Source: Vreelandella arcis
GTDB lineage: Bacteria; Pseudomonadota; Gammaproteobacteria; Pseudomonadales; Halomonadaceae
Length of the DNA: 56,483 bases
NCBI RefSeq assembly: GCF_900103865.1
Contig: NZ_FNII01000020.1
Span: 1-56,483, forward strand
Reading direction: 5' to 3'
Both the position numbers and the translations under genes were made by a program. This document shows, piece after piece, positions 27,121 to 36,311 of this stretch (its first letter is position 1; every line of letters begins with the position of its first letter). A model generated the notes under the pieces. The model was not told the DNA's origin. It did no database searches and saw only the letters and a list, made by a program, of their open reading frames with translations.

Positions 27121-28318
27121 TTTGCATACCATCGACGATGCACTGGCTGCGCTACTGGCCGATATCACCCCCACGGCGGCAGAACGGGTGGCGCTTAGTG
27201 ACGCCGCCGGGCGTGTGCTGGCCGATTCCGTTACGGCTCAGCTTGATGTGCCGCCCTACACCAACAGCGCTATGGATGGCTATGCGCTGCGTGCGGCGGA
27301 TGCCGGGCAGCGTCTAGATATCAGCCAGCGGATCGCGGCGGGCACGCCCGCCACACCGCTTGCTCCCGGCAGCTGCGCGCGCATTTTTACCGGCGGCGAA
27401 ATTCCGCCAGGGGCCGATTGCGTGGTCATGCAGGAGCGCGTTGAGGTAGACGGCAATGTCGCGATCCTTCCAGGGGGTATTCCTGCGGGCGATAACGTGC
27501 GCCTCCAAGGGCGTGATGTGCGTCAGGGTGACGTGTTGTTAAACGCCGGTGAGCGTTTAGAAGCAGCGGCGCTTGGCCACTTAGCGGGGCAGGGTATCAC
27601 CCACGTATTGGTGCGCTGTCGGCCACGCATCGCGCTGCTGTCTACCGGCGATGAGGTGATTGATCCGGGAACGCCACTCAAGCCCGGCCAGTTGTATAAC
27701 TCCAACCGCCCGATGCTCACACGGTTGCTGGAAACTTTTGGCGCTGAGGTGGTCAGTCAGGTCAGCGTGCCCGACAACGCAGAACGCACTCAGGCGTTGC
27801 TAGCCCAAGCGGCAGAAGATGCCGATGTGGTGGTTAGCACCGGCGGGGTGAGTGTCGGCGAGGAAGACCACGTCAAAACTGCTCTCACGGCGCTTGGCGA
27901 ACTATCTCTGTGGCGGCTGGCGATTCGGCCAGGCAAACCGCTGGCGTTGGGGCGCTTGCCTCGCCGGGGCGATGGTCAGGCGCGTTTTATCGGCCTGCCG
28001 GGTAATCCTGTTTCGGGGTTTGTCGGCGCGTGGCTGTTTTTACGCCCATTGATGGGGGAGTTGTTAGGCTGCCCCGAGCTAGCGTCGCTGCCTTGCATTA
28101 CTGCGCGGGCGGGCTTTTCGACCTCCACCGGACCGCGTCAGCATTACATGCGGGTGAGTTTGGTGTTTGATGCCCAGGGTGCGGAGGCGAGGGCCTTCGA
28201 CGACCAAAACTCTTCAGTGCTTTCGTCGTGCATTCAAGCTAATGCGCTTGCCGTGATTCCGCCACATAGTCAACTGGCCTCGGGGCAGCCAGTGCAGTGC
28301 TTATGGCTTGCGGGCTAA
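27113..28318 (+). CDS. moeA: Molybdopterin molybdotransferase MoeA (copy 2)
   Basis: A 401-residue MoeA with the complete domain order: LDVPPYTNSAMDGYAL (near 36-51), the middle domain, STGGVSVGEEDHVK in the MoCF domain (near 243), and FIGLPGNPVSGF. The PPYTNSAMDGYA form is closer to E. coli MoeA than that of copy 1 ([12 protein letters not shown]). The start at 27113 overlaps moaB; an ATG three codons earlier is also possible. Having two MoeA enzymes on either side of one formate dehydrogenase may mean that one handles molybdenum for bis-MGD enzymes and the other a different cofactor or metal. Confidence 0.93.
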   Translation: MADLHTIDDALAALLADITPTAAERVALSDAAGRVLADSVTAQLDVPPYTNSAMDGYALRAADAGQRLDISQRIAAGTPATPLAPGSCARIFTGGEIPPGADCVVMQERVEVDGNVAILPGGIPAGDNVRLQGRDVRQGDVLLNAGERLEAAALGHLAGQGITHVLVRCRPRIALLSTGDEVIDPGTPLKPGQLYNSNRPMLTRLLETFGAEVVSQVSVPDNAERTQALLAQAAEDADVVVSTGGVSVGEEDHVKTALTALGELSLWRLAIRPGKPLALGRLPRRGDGQARFIGLPGNPVSGFVGAWLFLRPLMGELLGCPELASLPCITARAGFSTSTGPRQHYMRVSLVFDAQGAEARAFDDQNSSVLSSCIQANALAVIPPHSQLASGQPVQCLWLAG

Positions 28319-28637
28319 CCGCCCGGGTATCTTTCCGCATTACCTCTACGCTTTACCCTGCCGCTGGTGTCTCGCTGACGCCAGCGTTTCCCATCTATTT
28401 ATTCGGCATACCAGGCCATCGTTAATTTGCCTGCGATCGCTACAAATGTCTGATATTTAGAAAAAATAGTTAAAAAAACACACCATTAGCCATAAATGTT
28501 CGACTAAAGGCCAATAGTAGAATCGAGTCACCCCTCTACAATCCCTCGCCAATCGGTAAATTTACCTAAATTCACTGCGCTGGCGTTTCGTACTTCAAAG
28601 TACACAAGCATGCGCGACCGCCCCGAAGGATGTTCTT
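28319..28637. promoter_or_regulatory. Intergenic region with two palindromes before the symporter gene
   Basis: This 319-base gap holds no gene I can support. Near its 3' end are a perfect 12-base palindrome GGTAAATTTACC (28555-28566) and GTACTTCAAAGTAC (28590-28603, two 6-base arms). Both lie within 85 bases of the symporter start, which has GAAGGA as ribosome site. They are candidate operators for an unknown regulator. Confidence 0.45.
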
Positions 28638-30233
28638 ATGCATGCCCTCACCCTGGCGTCATTTCTATTCTTCACTTGTTTAGTGGCCTTCATCACCTGG
28701 CGTATTACGCGCCGGGACGATCACAGCAGTACCAGCGGTTATTTCCTGGCGGGGCGGACGCTCACGTTCCCGTTGATCGCCGGGTCGCTATTGATGACCA
28801 ACCTGTCCACCGAACAAATGGTGGGCCTTAACGGCGCAGCGTTTAGCGATGGCTTAAGTGTGATGGCGTGGGAAGTTGTCGCGGTCATTGCCTTGGTGGC
28901 GCTGGCGCTGTTCTTCCTGCCGCGTTTCTTGAAAAGCGGTATCGCGACGTTGCCGCAAATGTTGCTGATCCGTTTTGATAAAGGCACTCAACTAATCGCC
29001 AACGTGATCTTCCTGATTGCCTATGCGGTGATTTTGCTGCCGATTATTCTGTACTCCGGCGCGGTGGGGCTACAGGGCATGCTCGACCTTCCCGCGCTGA
29101 CCGGCATTAGCTCGCCGTCCACGCTGCTGTGGCTGACCGTGTGGGTGGTTGGCATTGTGGGCGCGATCTATGCGCTGTTCGGTGGTCTGCGCACGGTCGC
29201 GGTGTCCGACACGCTTAACGGCGTTGGCTTGCTGATTGGTGGTTTTGTGATCGTGTACTTCGGCCTGCAAGCCGTCAGCGACGGCAACGGTATTGCGGAA
29301 GGCTGGAATACGCTGAAAACCAGCAATCCTGACAAGCTAAATTCGATCGGCGGAGACGATCAGCAGGTGCCGTTCTTCACGCTGTTTACCGGCGTTTTCC
29401 TCATCAACCTGTTCTACTGGACGACCAATCAGCAAATTATTCAGCGCACCTTTGCGGCCAAAAACCTCGCAGAAGGCCAGAAGGGCGTGCTGCTGACCGG
29501 CTTCTTCAAACTACTGGGCCCGCTTTACCTGGTGCTGCCGGGGATCATTGCTTTTCACCTGTACGCCGATGACGGCATCCGTGCCGACGAAGCTTACGGC
29601 CACCTGGTGTTTAACGTGCTGCCGCCGTATCTCACCGGGTTCTTCGCAGCGGTGATGGTGGGCGCGATTCTATCGTCGTTTAACTCCGCACTGAACAGCA
29701 CAACGACCATCTTCAGCTTGGGCATTTACAAGCAAGTGCTCAATAAAAACGCCAGCGAAGAGCAGGTCGTCAAGTCGGGCAAGGTGTTTGGTTGGGTCAT
29801 GGCGATTATCACCATGATCATCGCGCCGCTACTGGCAGGGCAGGATAGTCTGTTTGGCTACTTGCAGAAGATGAACGCCATCTACTTTATTCCCATCCTG
29901 GCCGTTGTGCTGGTGGGGCTGCTGACCAAGCGTGTGCCGCCGATGGCCGCTAAAGTTGGTCTGGTGGGTGGCTGTTTGTTGATCGCCGCGGGCTATTTCG
30001 TGCCGCCGTTCAACAAGCTGCCGGCCGTCATGCACGAATTCCACTTTGTCGCGGCGGTGTTTGTGCTGTTGGTGGCAGTGATGTTGTTGATTGGCAAGCT
30101 GCGTCCGCGGGAGACCGACTGGGTTCAGGAACACTCCGGCGATGTTGACCTTACCCCATGGAAGGGCGCGGTGCCCACCGGTATCGTGCTAGTGGTGTTG
30201 GTGATTATTATGTACGCCTCGTTCGCCGGGTAA
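28638..30233 (+). CDS. Sodium:solute symporter (SSS family), sugar-transporter-like
   Basis: An inner-membrane protein of 531 residues with about fourteen hydrophobic segments. It has SSS-family features: [21 protein letters not shown] region near 35-55, the [17 protein letters not shown] loop near 188, and [18 protein letters not shown] near 263, a segment found in sugar-type (SGLT-like) members. It probably imports a sugar, polyol or related solute with sodium, fitting a salt-tolerant host. It stands alone between terminators, so the cargo cannot be inferred from neighbours. Confidence 0.88.
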   Translation: MHALTLASFLFFTCLVAFITWRITRRDDHSSTSGYFLAGRTLTFPLIAGSLLMTNLSTEQMVGLNGAAFSDGLSVMAWEVVAVIALVALALFFLPRFLKSGIATLPQMLLIRFDKGTQLIANVIFLIAYAVILLPIILYSGAVGLQGMLDLPALTGISSPSTLLWLTVWVVGIVGAIYALFGGLRTVAVSDTLNGVGLLIGGFVIVYFGLQAVSDGNGIAEGWNTLKTSNPDKLNSIGGDDQQVPFFTLFTGVFLINLFYWTTNQQIIQRTFAAKNLAEGQKGVLLTGFFKLLGPLYLVLPGIIAFHLYADDGIRADEAYGHLVFNVLPPYLTGFFAAVMVGAILSSFNSALNSTTTIFSLGIYKQVLNKNASEEQVVKSGKVFGWVMAIITMIIAPLLAGQDSLFGYLQKMNAIYFIPILAVVLVGLLTKRVPPMAAKVGLVGGCLLIAAGYFVPPFNKLPAVMHEFHFVAAVFVLLVAVMLLIGKLRPRETDWVQEHSGDVDLTPWKGAVPTGIVLVVLVIIMYASFAG

Positions 30234-30260
30234 GCGCCTCACTATCATCCGGCTAGACGA

Positions 30261-30297
30261 AAACGCCCCGTACCTGTTTCCCAAGGGCGGGGCGTTT
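30261..30297. terminator. Hairpin terminator between the symporter and matB
   Basis: A 10-bp stem (AAACGCCCCG and its complement) with a 17-base loop lies between convergent genes. It is followed by GTTTT on the plus strand and preceded by an A-rich stretch, so it could act in both directions. Confidence 0.75.
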
Positions 30298-30307
30298 GTT
30301 TTAGGCG

Positions 30308-31831
30308 TTACGCTGACTGGTAGGTGTCCTGGAAGCGTTTGCGTAGCTCGTTTTTTTGCACCTTGCCCATGGTGTTGCGCGGCAGGGTATCGATAAAGAA
30401 CACGCGTTTAGGCTGCTTGTACTTGGCCAGCCGACCCTGCAGATGGCCGAGTACCGTGGCCTCGTCGATGTTAGCACCCGGCTGGGGCACCACAGCGGCG
30501 GTCACGCCTTCGCCAAAGTCCGGATGGGGCAGGCCAATCACGGCGGACTCTGACACCCCCTCCAACTCGTCTATGACCTGCTCTATTTCCTTGGGATAGA
30601 CGTTATACCCACCTGAGATGACCAGGTCTTTATCTCGCCCGACGATATGCACATAGCCCTGTTCGTCGACCATGGCGAGGTCGCCGGTAATGAAGAAACC
30701 ATCTTCTAACAGCTCTTCGCGGGTTTTTTCCGGCATACGCCAATAGCCAATAAATACGTTGGGGCCGCGAATTTGCAGCATGCCAATTTCGCCGGGGGCA
30801 ACCTCATCGCCGGTTTCCCGGTCGGTGATGCGCATTTCCACACCGGGTAAAGGTATCCCCACCGTGCCCGCACGCCGCGCGCCAGAATAGGGGTTGGAAA
30901 GGTTCATGTTAGTTTCGGTCATCCCGTAGCGTTCGAGAATGGCATGACCGGTTTTGGCCTCAAAAGCTTCGTGGGTCTCGGCGGTTAGCGGGGCCGAGCC
31001 TGAAACAAACAAACGCATATTGGCGGTGACGTCGGGGGTCATGCGGTCATCCTGCACCAGTCGAGTATAGAAGGTGGGCACACCCATCATCACACTGCCT
31101 TTGGGCAGCTCGTCAAAAATCACGTCGACATCAAACTTGGGCAAAAACAGCATGCTGGAGCCGGCCATCAGCGTCACGTTGCAGGCCACAAATAACCCGT
31201 GGGTGTGGAAAATCGGCAGCGCGTGGATGAGGCGGTCTTCAGCGCTAAAGTGCCAGGCCTTGACCAGGGTTTCGGCGTTGGACGCCAGATTCTGATGGGT
31301 CAGCATGGCCCCTTTGGAGCGCCCGGTGGTGCCCGAGGTATATAAAATTGCCGCCAGGTCAGATGGCTTAAGTTCGGCAATGCCATCATGCGGCGTTGCG
31401 CTGGTCGCTTCTTCCATTAAGCTGCCGTCGGCCGCGTCGCCCAGAGTGACGACCGCTGGGCAGCCGGTGTCGTCGGCAATTCGTCGAGCCTCATCGTCCA
31501 CGGCGGGACGGCATACAAACAGCGCGGGTTCGGCGTCGGTCAGGAAATAACGAATTTCCTCGCCGGTATAACCGGTGTTGAGTGGTAAATAGACGCCGCC
31601 GATTCGCAGGCAGGCAAGGTACAGCAAAATCGCCTCGGGGCTTTTATCCACCTGAACCGCCACGCGGTCACCCCGGCGAACGCCCAGCGTGGTGAGTGCC
31701 CCGGCGAGGGCAGCGCTGTGCTTGAGCGCATCGGCGTAAGAATAGTGGCGGCCTTCGCGGGTAGTAATAAAATCGGCGTCCCCGCGCTGGTGCATTTGCG
31801 TGGCAAAGGTGGCAAACAGGTTATGGTTCAT
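30308..31831 (-). CDS. matB: Malonyl-CoA synthetase
   Basis: An ATP-dependent acyl-CoA synthetase of the AMP-forming family that makes malonyl-CoA from malonate. The 507 residues show the phosphate-binding loop YTSGTTGRSKGAM (near 168), ERYGMTETNM, the hinge region GRDKDLVISGGYNVYPKEIE (near 408-427), and the C-terminal catalytic lysine in RNTMGKVQKNELR. Malonate specificity is inferred from overall similarity to MatB and from the overlap (ATGA) with the malonyl-CoA decarboxylase gene and the TRAP transporter upstream. Together these turn malonate into acetyl-CoA and CO2. Confidence 0.93.
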   Translation of the reverse strand: MNHNLFATFATQMHQRGDADFITTREGRHYSYADALKHSAALAGALTTLGVRRGDRVAVQVDKSPEAILLYLACLRIGGVYLPLNTGYTGEEIRYFLTDAEPALFVCRPAVDDEARRIADDTGCPAVVTLGDAADGSLMEEATSATPHDGIAELKPSDLAAILYTSGTTGRSKGAMLTHQNLASNAETLVKAWHFSAEDRLIHALPIFHTHGLFVACNVTLMAGSSMLFLPKFDVDVIFDELPKGSVMMGVPTFYTRLVQDDRMTPDVTANMRLFVSGSAPLTAETHEAFEAKTGHAILERYGMTETNMNLSNPYSGARRAGTVGIPLPGVEMRITDRETGDEVAPGEIGMLQIRGPNVFIGYWRMPEKTREELLEDGFFITGDLAMVDEQGYVHIVGRDKDLVISGGYNVYPKEIEQVIDELEGVSESAVIGLPHPDFGEGVTAAVVPQPGANIDEATVLGHLQGRLAKYKQPKRVFFIDTLPRNTMGKVQKNELRKRFQDTYQSA

Positions 31832-33183
31832 TTGGTGAGTTCTCCCTTGGCCAGCTTGCGCGCCCGTTTGGCGAAGTCGCGCACATCGCTTGAACAGGCC
31901 ACAGTGCCCTTGGCGGTATAGTTTTCGTGATTGCGCTCAATGTAGTCGAGCACATAGAGGTAGTTGACCATCAGGCCGGCGGCCTGCTTGAGGCCTTTGT
32001 CGGAAATATCGCCAAGCCAGTTGATACGCTGAAGCTTGGCGCCGTTCCCCAAATGAAACCGGGCGACGGGGTTGAGCGGTAGGCCGTGGCGGTTTTTTTC
32101 ATCGACCAGGTAGTGCGCGGCAAGTGGCTGGATGATGGCTTTGAGCCGCTCCTGGCGTTGCTTGTCGCGGTGCCACCCAGGTGTATCCAATTCGGCCAGG
32201 GCGTCACGGACGCTCGGGGGCCATTGGTCATTCTCGCGCTGCTCGGCGAGCCACTGGGCAAACCCCGGTACCGGCGAGAGCGTCACAAAGTACTTGAGCT
32301 GCGGCAGTTCCTGGGAAAGCTCCTGGACGACCTGCTTGATCAGGAAGTTACCGAACGATATGCCGCGTAGGCCGGTTTGGCAGTTGCTGATACCGAAGAA
32401 GGCGGCGCTGTCGGCGTCTTCCGGGTCTTCAATGCCGCCTTCTGCACCAGAGAGGATCGGTTGGATACGGCTTGGGAGGCCTTTATGCAGTGCCACTTCG
32501 ACGAAAATTAGCGGCTCATCGCCGATTGCCGGGTGGAAAAAGGCAAAGCAGCGGCGATCACGTGCGTCCAATCGACGGCGTAAATCGTCCCAATCCTGAA
32601 TTTCATGCACCGCTTCGTAGCGGATGATCTTCTCGAGAATCGACGCCGGGGTGTTCCAGTCGATGCGCTTGAGCATCAAAAAACCCCGGTTGAACCAGGA
32701 GCCGAACAGGTGCGCGAAGTCGTCATCGATCGGTGCGAGGTCGGGCTGCTCGCGCAGCAGGCCAAGCAGATCCTGACGCATATTGACCAGTTCGTAGGTG
32801 CCGTCGCTGGCGAAGTTGAGCCGCCGGAAAAGCTCCTGACGAAGCGGTTCGCAGGCTTCGAAAAGCGTCTGCAGGGAGCGGTTGTCCCGCGCCTCGCGGT
32901 AGGCCGCGTAGGCGCTGTCAATGTGCTCGGGCTCGGCGGCGAACTCTTCGGCGAGGCGTTTGAAAAAACGCTGTTTCTCGTCATCTGATAGGCGCCGGTA
33001 GATCGCCAGGGCGCGGCTGGCCAGGGCGATGCTGGAGGCTTCGCCGTCGCTCTCCAGTAACGCCTGGCAGGCCTTGACCAGGTGAGTGTGGTCTACCGCT
33101 GAGGCGACAGACTGGCGCCGCCGCAGCAGCGCATCGCGCTGGGTAATGTTGTTGAACAGTTCCTGTAGAAACGTCATGTTCAT
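31828..33183 (-). CDS. matA: Malonyl-CoA decarboxylase
   Basis: A 451-residue protein of the MCD family that converts malonyl-CoA to acetyl-CoA. It has an N-terminal helical domain (about 1-180) and a C-terminal acetyltransferase-like catalytic domain with FFHPAIGDEPLIFVEVAL (near 215), SISNCQ-like FGISNCQTGLRGISFGN (near 268), and the late NPVARFHLGNGA with the conserved catalytic histidine. The start at 33183 has the strong site GGGAGG. It lies 13 bases after the TRAP permease gene and overlaps matB, so it is in the same operon. Confidence 0.93.
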   Translation of the reverse strand: MNMTFLQELFNNITQRDALLRRRQSVASAVDHTHLVKACQALLESDGEASSIALASRALAIYRRLSDDEKQRFFKRLAEEFAAEPEHIDSAYAAYREARDNRSLQTLFEACEPLRQELFRRLNFASDGTYELVNMRQDLLGLLREQPDLAPIDDDFAHLFGSWFNRGFLMLKRIDWNTPASILEKIIRYEAVHEIQDWDDLRRRLDARDRRCFAFFHPAIGDEPLIFVEVALHKGLPSRIQPILSGAEGGIEDPEDADSAAFFGISNCQTGLRGISFGNFLIKQVVQELSQELPQLKYFVTLSPVPGFAQWLAEQRENDQWPPSVRDALAELDTPGWHRDKQRQERLKAIIQPLAAHYLVDEKNRHGLPLNPVARFHLGNGAKLQRINWLGDISDKGLKQAAGLMVNYLYVLDYIERNHENYTAKGTVACSSDVRDFAKRARKLAKGELTK

Positions 33184-33196
33184 GGTAATCCTCCCT

Positions 33197-34531
33197 TTAG
33201 CCCATGATCAGGTTGGGCAGCCATAGCGCAATGCCCGGGAACAGGCACAGCAGCAGGATGGCGAGCACCATGCACAGCGCATACGGCAGGCTGCCCAGCA
33301 GGATGTCGCGCAGCGAGATATCCGGTGCAATGCCTTTGATGATGAACAGATTGAGCCCGACCGGTGGGGTGATGAGGCCAATTTCCAGATTGATGGTGAG
33401 AATCACCGCGAACCAGTAAGGATCGAAGTTCGCCGCCAGGATGATCGGCAGCAGGATCGGCGCGGTCATGACGATCACCGCCACCGGCGGCAGGAAAAAG
33501 CCGGCGACCAGCAGAAAGACATTGATGACGCCCATCAGTACCCAGCGGTTGACGTCCATATCGGCAATGGCGGCCGCCACGGTCTGGGTAATGAACATCG
33601 ACGATAGCGCGTAGGCGAACACCTCGGCGCAGGCGATGACCAGCATGATCATCACGCTTTCGCGCAGGGAGTCGCGCATGATCAGCTTGATCGGCCCGAT
33701 TTGCCACATGCGGTAGATCAGAATGGCCAGCATCAGACACAGAAAGGCGCCCACGCCCGCCGCTTCCGACGGTGTCGCGACCCCGCCGTACAGCGCTAAC
33801 AGAATGCCTGCAACCACTCCGAGGAAGGGCAGTACACGCACCACGGCCTTCATGTTGCTGTCGACATTCTGCTGGACAGTGTTCTTGAGCTTTTCAGCAG
33901 AGACTGCCAGGGGGTTGGCGTAACCGCCTGCCAGCTTGCAGGCGATGATCGTCCAGATCATGAAAAGCCCCGCGAGCATAAAGCCCGGCACCACGCCAGC
34001 GATAAACAGACGGCCAATGGAGGTTTCGGTTGAAATACCGTAGATGATCATGGTCACGGAAGGCGGAATCAGTATCCCCAGCGTGCCGCCCGCCGCAATA
34101 CAGCCAGCGGCGACGCCATCGGGGTAGCCCCGCGTGCGCATTTCAGGAATGCCCATTTTGCCGATGGCCGCGCAGGTGGCGGGGGAGGAGCCGGACAGTG
34201 CGGCAAAAATCGAGCAGGCGCCGATGTTGGATACCGCAAGCCCCGCCGGTAGCCGTCCCATCCACAAATCCAGCGAGCGATACAGATCGCGTCCGGTAGG
34301 CGAGGACGCCACGGCTGCGCCCATCAGAATGAACATGGGGATCGCCACAAAACCAAATTCGGCAATACGGTCAAAAAACGTTTCCCCGAAGTAAGTCAGT
34401 TCGGGAAGCCCTCGGTCGTAGAGCAGCGCCATCAGCGACACGCCGCCCAGGGCAAAGGCAATCGGCGTGCCGATGGCCATCAGCACGATCAGGCCCACGG
34501 CAACGATAATACCCAGCGTAATCGGATCCAT
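33197..34531 (-). CDS. TRAP transporter large permease (DctM type)
   Basis: The main membrane channel of a tripartite ATP-independent transporter, 444 residues with about twelve hydrophobic segments. The family features PTGRDLYRSLDLWMGRLPAGLA (near 95-116) and GGTLGILIPPSVTMIIYG (near 150) are present. The start at 34531 lies two bases after the small permease gene; a longer frame to 34708 overlaps that gene and is rejected. The malonate enzymes downstream suggest malonate or a similar dicarboxylate as cargo, driven by the sodium gradient. Confidence 0.93.
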   Translation of the reverse strand: MDPITLGIIVAVGLIVLMAIGTPIAFALGGVSLMALLYDRGLPELTYFGETFFDRIAEFGFVAIPMFILMGAAVASSPTGRDLYRSLDLWMGRLPAGLAVSNIGACSIFAALSGSSPATCAAIGKMGIPEMRTRGYPDGVAAGCIAAGGTLGILIPPSVTMIIYGISTETSIGRLFIAGVVPGFMLAGLFMIWTIIACKLAGGYANPLAVSAEKLKNTVQQNVDSNMKAVVRVLPFLGVVAGILLALYGGVATPSEAAGVGAFLCLMLAILIYRMWQIGPIKLIMRDSLRESVMIMLVIACAEVFAYALSSMFITQTVAAAIADMDVNRWVLMGVINVFLLVAGFFLPPVAVIVMTAPILLPIILAANFDPYWFAVILTINLEIGLITPPVGLNLFIIKGIAPDISLRDILLGSLPYALCMVLAILLLCLFPGIALWLPNLIMG

Positions 34532-34533
34532 GG

Positions 34534-35052
34534 TCAGCCCTCCCCGCGCAGTATATCGGCGACGTACTGAAACGACAGCAAGGTGGCACCTACTGCCACA
34601 GGGAGCAGCGCCGGCCAAAGCGGCGGATTCCACACCGAGCCCGTGGTCCATTCGCCGTGCAGCGCCTCCAATACATAGACCCAGCTGGCATAGGCAAGCG
34701 CGGCGCAAAAAGCCAAGCCAAACAATGAGGCGATAGTCAGCATTATCTTGCGACCAAGGCCGCCAATGGCGTCGGGTAAGATGGTGATGGCCACGTGGCC
34801 TCCGGTCATGAGTACGTAGGGGCTACCCATCAGCATCGCCCCGGTAACGGAGAAAATCGTAAATTCGGTTTGCCAGCTGGTGCTCCAGCCGAGCACGTAA
34901 CGCGTGAACACCATGTGGCAGATGGCCAGCACCCCGGCGATAAACAGGGCGCAGGCGATATAGGCCGAAAAGCGCGAAAGCTGATCCATTGTCCGGATGT
35001 AGCCGCCAATCAGGCCGCTGCGTGTTGCCGGAGTGTGCGTTGTTGTTGCCAT
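34534..35052 (-). CDS. TRAP transporter small permease (DctQ type)
   Basis: The small membrane subunit, 172 residues with four hydrophobic segments, which supports the large permease and contacts the binding protein. The W-x-T-E-F motif (WQTEFTIFSVTGAMLMGS, near 71) is typical of DctQ. The ATG at 35052 was preferred to the longer start at 35121 because AGAGGG lies just upstream and the extra residues look non-conserved. It is between the binding protein gene and the large permease gene. Confidence 0.9.
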   Translation of the reverse strand: MATTTHTPATRSGLIGGYIRTMDQLSRFSAYIACALFIAGVLAICHMVFTRYVLGWSTSWQTEFTIFSVTGAMLMGSPYVLMTGGHVAITILPDAIGGLGRKIMLTIASLFGLAFCAALAYASWVYVLEALHGEWTTGSVWNPPLWPALLPVAVGATLLSFQYVADILRGEG

Positions 35053-35158
35053 ACGTCCCTCTCTAGCGGTGTCATCAAGCGGGGTCATCAGGTCGGGTAA
35101 GTCGTCAATCATGCCGGCCATCCCGCAGGATGGCCGGACAGGTTGAATGCATCGTGAC

Positions 35159-36154
35159 TTATTCGACGGCTAGCGCCGCATCGATGATGGCTTGGCCGTT
35201 AGGGACGTTTTCGGCGAAGTTTTTGTACGAGGTTTCACGGGCGATCTCGAGCCAAGCGTTGTAATCCTCTTCGGTCATCTTGACGACCTCAACGCCGTTT
35301 TCCTCGTAGACGTCGACCATCTGCTGGTCAATGGCGGCGGCCTCTTCGGCAAAGAACTCTTCGGCTTTTTCTCCCGCGTCCATCAAAGCAGTCTGCTGCT
35401 CGTCGTTGAGGCCCTGCCAGACTTGCTCTGAGATCAGGATCGGCTCGTACATGAACCACAGGGCAAAGTCGCCAGGCTCGGTCAGGCACTCCACCTGTTC
35501 GTAAAGACGATATGAAACGAACGACATCGACGAGGTGTTGGCGGCGTCCAGTACGCCGGTTTGCATGGCGGTGTAGATTTCCGATGATGGCATCGAGGCA
35601 ATCGATGCACCGGCGGCCTCGAGCATTTCTTCAAACGCGGGGCCTGCAGCGCGGAAGACCTGACCGTCCACGGTGTCGGGCGAGGTAATGCACTGCTCGC
35701 TAGACGCAAAACCACCCGATAACCAGGCATCGGCTAGCACACGTGCGCCACCTTCCTGGATAACGTCTTTGATCATGCCCATGTATTCAGAGTCGTTAAG
35801 ACGCTGGGCGTGTTCGTGATTGCGTACAAGGCCGGGCATCAGTGTGGCGGAAAATTCCGGATGGCGGCCGCTGGCGTAGTCGAGGGGTAGCGAGGTGATA
35901 TCCAGGCGTCCCCGCGCCAGCGCGCCCCACTGCTCCCGGGCCTTGAACAGCGATTGACCGGGATAGATTTCAATTTCCAGGCCAACATCGGCATTGGCCA
36001 CTTCCTCAGCCATCATTTGAACCATCTCATCACGCACGTCGCCCTGGCCACCAGGGAACTGGTGGGAGGCACGCAGTACGGTATTTGCCGAGGCCTGTGA
36101 GGCGGCGATCATCAAACCTAGGGCGGTGGCAGTTACTAAATGTTTACGTTGCAT
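35159..36154 (-). CDS. TRAP transporter substrate-binding protein (DctP type)
   Basis: A periplasmic binding protein of 331 residues with a clear Sec signal (MQRKHLVTATALGLMIAASQ, cleaved after ASA). The mature part is acidic. It has the DctP-family features EIYPGQSLFKAREQW (near 70) and the conserved arginine region for carboxylate binding. The start at 36154 begins the signal peptide and has GGAG upstream; the longer frame to 36256 is rejected. As first gene of the malonate operon it would capture malonate or a related dicarboxylate. A palindromic operator lies just upstream. Confidence 0.92.
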   Translation of the reverse strand: MQRKHLVTATALGLMIAASQASANTVLRASHQFPGGQGDVRDEMVQMMAEEVANADVGLEIEIYPGQSLFKAREQWGALARGRLDITSLPLDYASGRHPEFSATLMPGLVRNHEHAQRLNDSEYMGMIKDVIQEGGARVLADAWLSGGFASSEQCITSPDTVDGQVFRAAGPAFEEMLEAAGASIASMPSSEIYTAMQTGVLDAANTSSMSFVSYRLYEQVECLTEPGDFALWFMYEPILISEQVWQGLNDEQQTALMDAGEKAEEFFAEEAAAIDQQMVDVYEENGVEVVKMTEEDYNAWLEIARETSYKNFAENVPNGQAIIDAALAVE

Positions 36155-36204
36155 GAGGCGTCTCCAACGATTGTTGTTGTGGTCTTGGATTGGCATTATG
36201 TATG

Positions 36205-36230
36205 TATCAGGCGAGCTGATATATATATCA
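36205..36230. promoter_or_regulatory. Palindromic operator between the malonate operon and gntR
   Basis: Two overlapping perfect inverted repeats occur: TATCAG-N5-CTGATA (36205-36221) and TGATATATATATCA (36217-36230). They lie 50-75 bases upstream of dctP and about 80 bases upstream of the divergent GntR gene. A GntR/FCD regulator commonly binds such a site between its own gene and its target. The match to a published operator was not tested. Confidence 0.55.
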
Positions 36231-36311
36231 ATAGGCGCTACGTATGCTAATGTCAACTTTATGTCACATGCTTTCTGTACGATGCAGCGCTGCTAATAAA
36301 GGAGGTGACGC

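Noticed and set aside
33180..33740. A 186-codon frame on the minus strand over the TRAP large permease gene
   Set aside because: It is a shifted frame within a strong DctM gene and its product has no membrane segments or conserved blocks.
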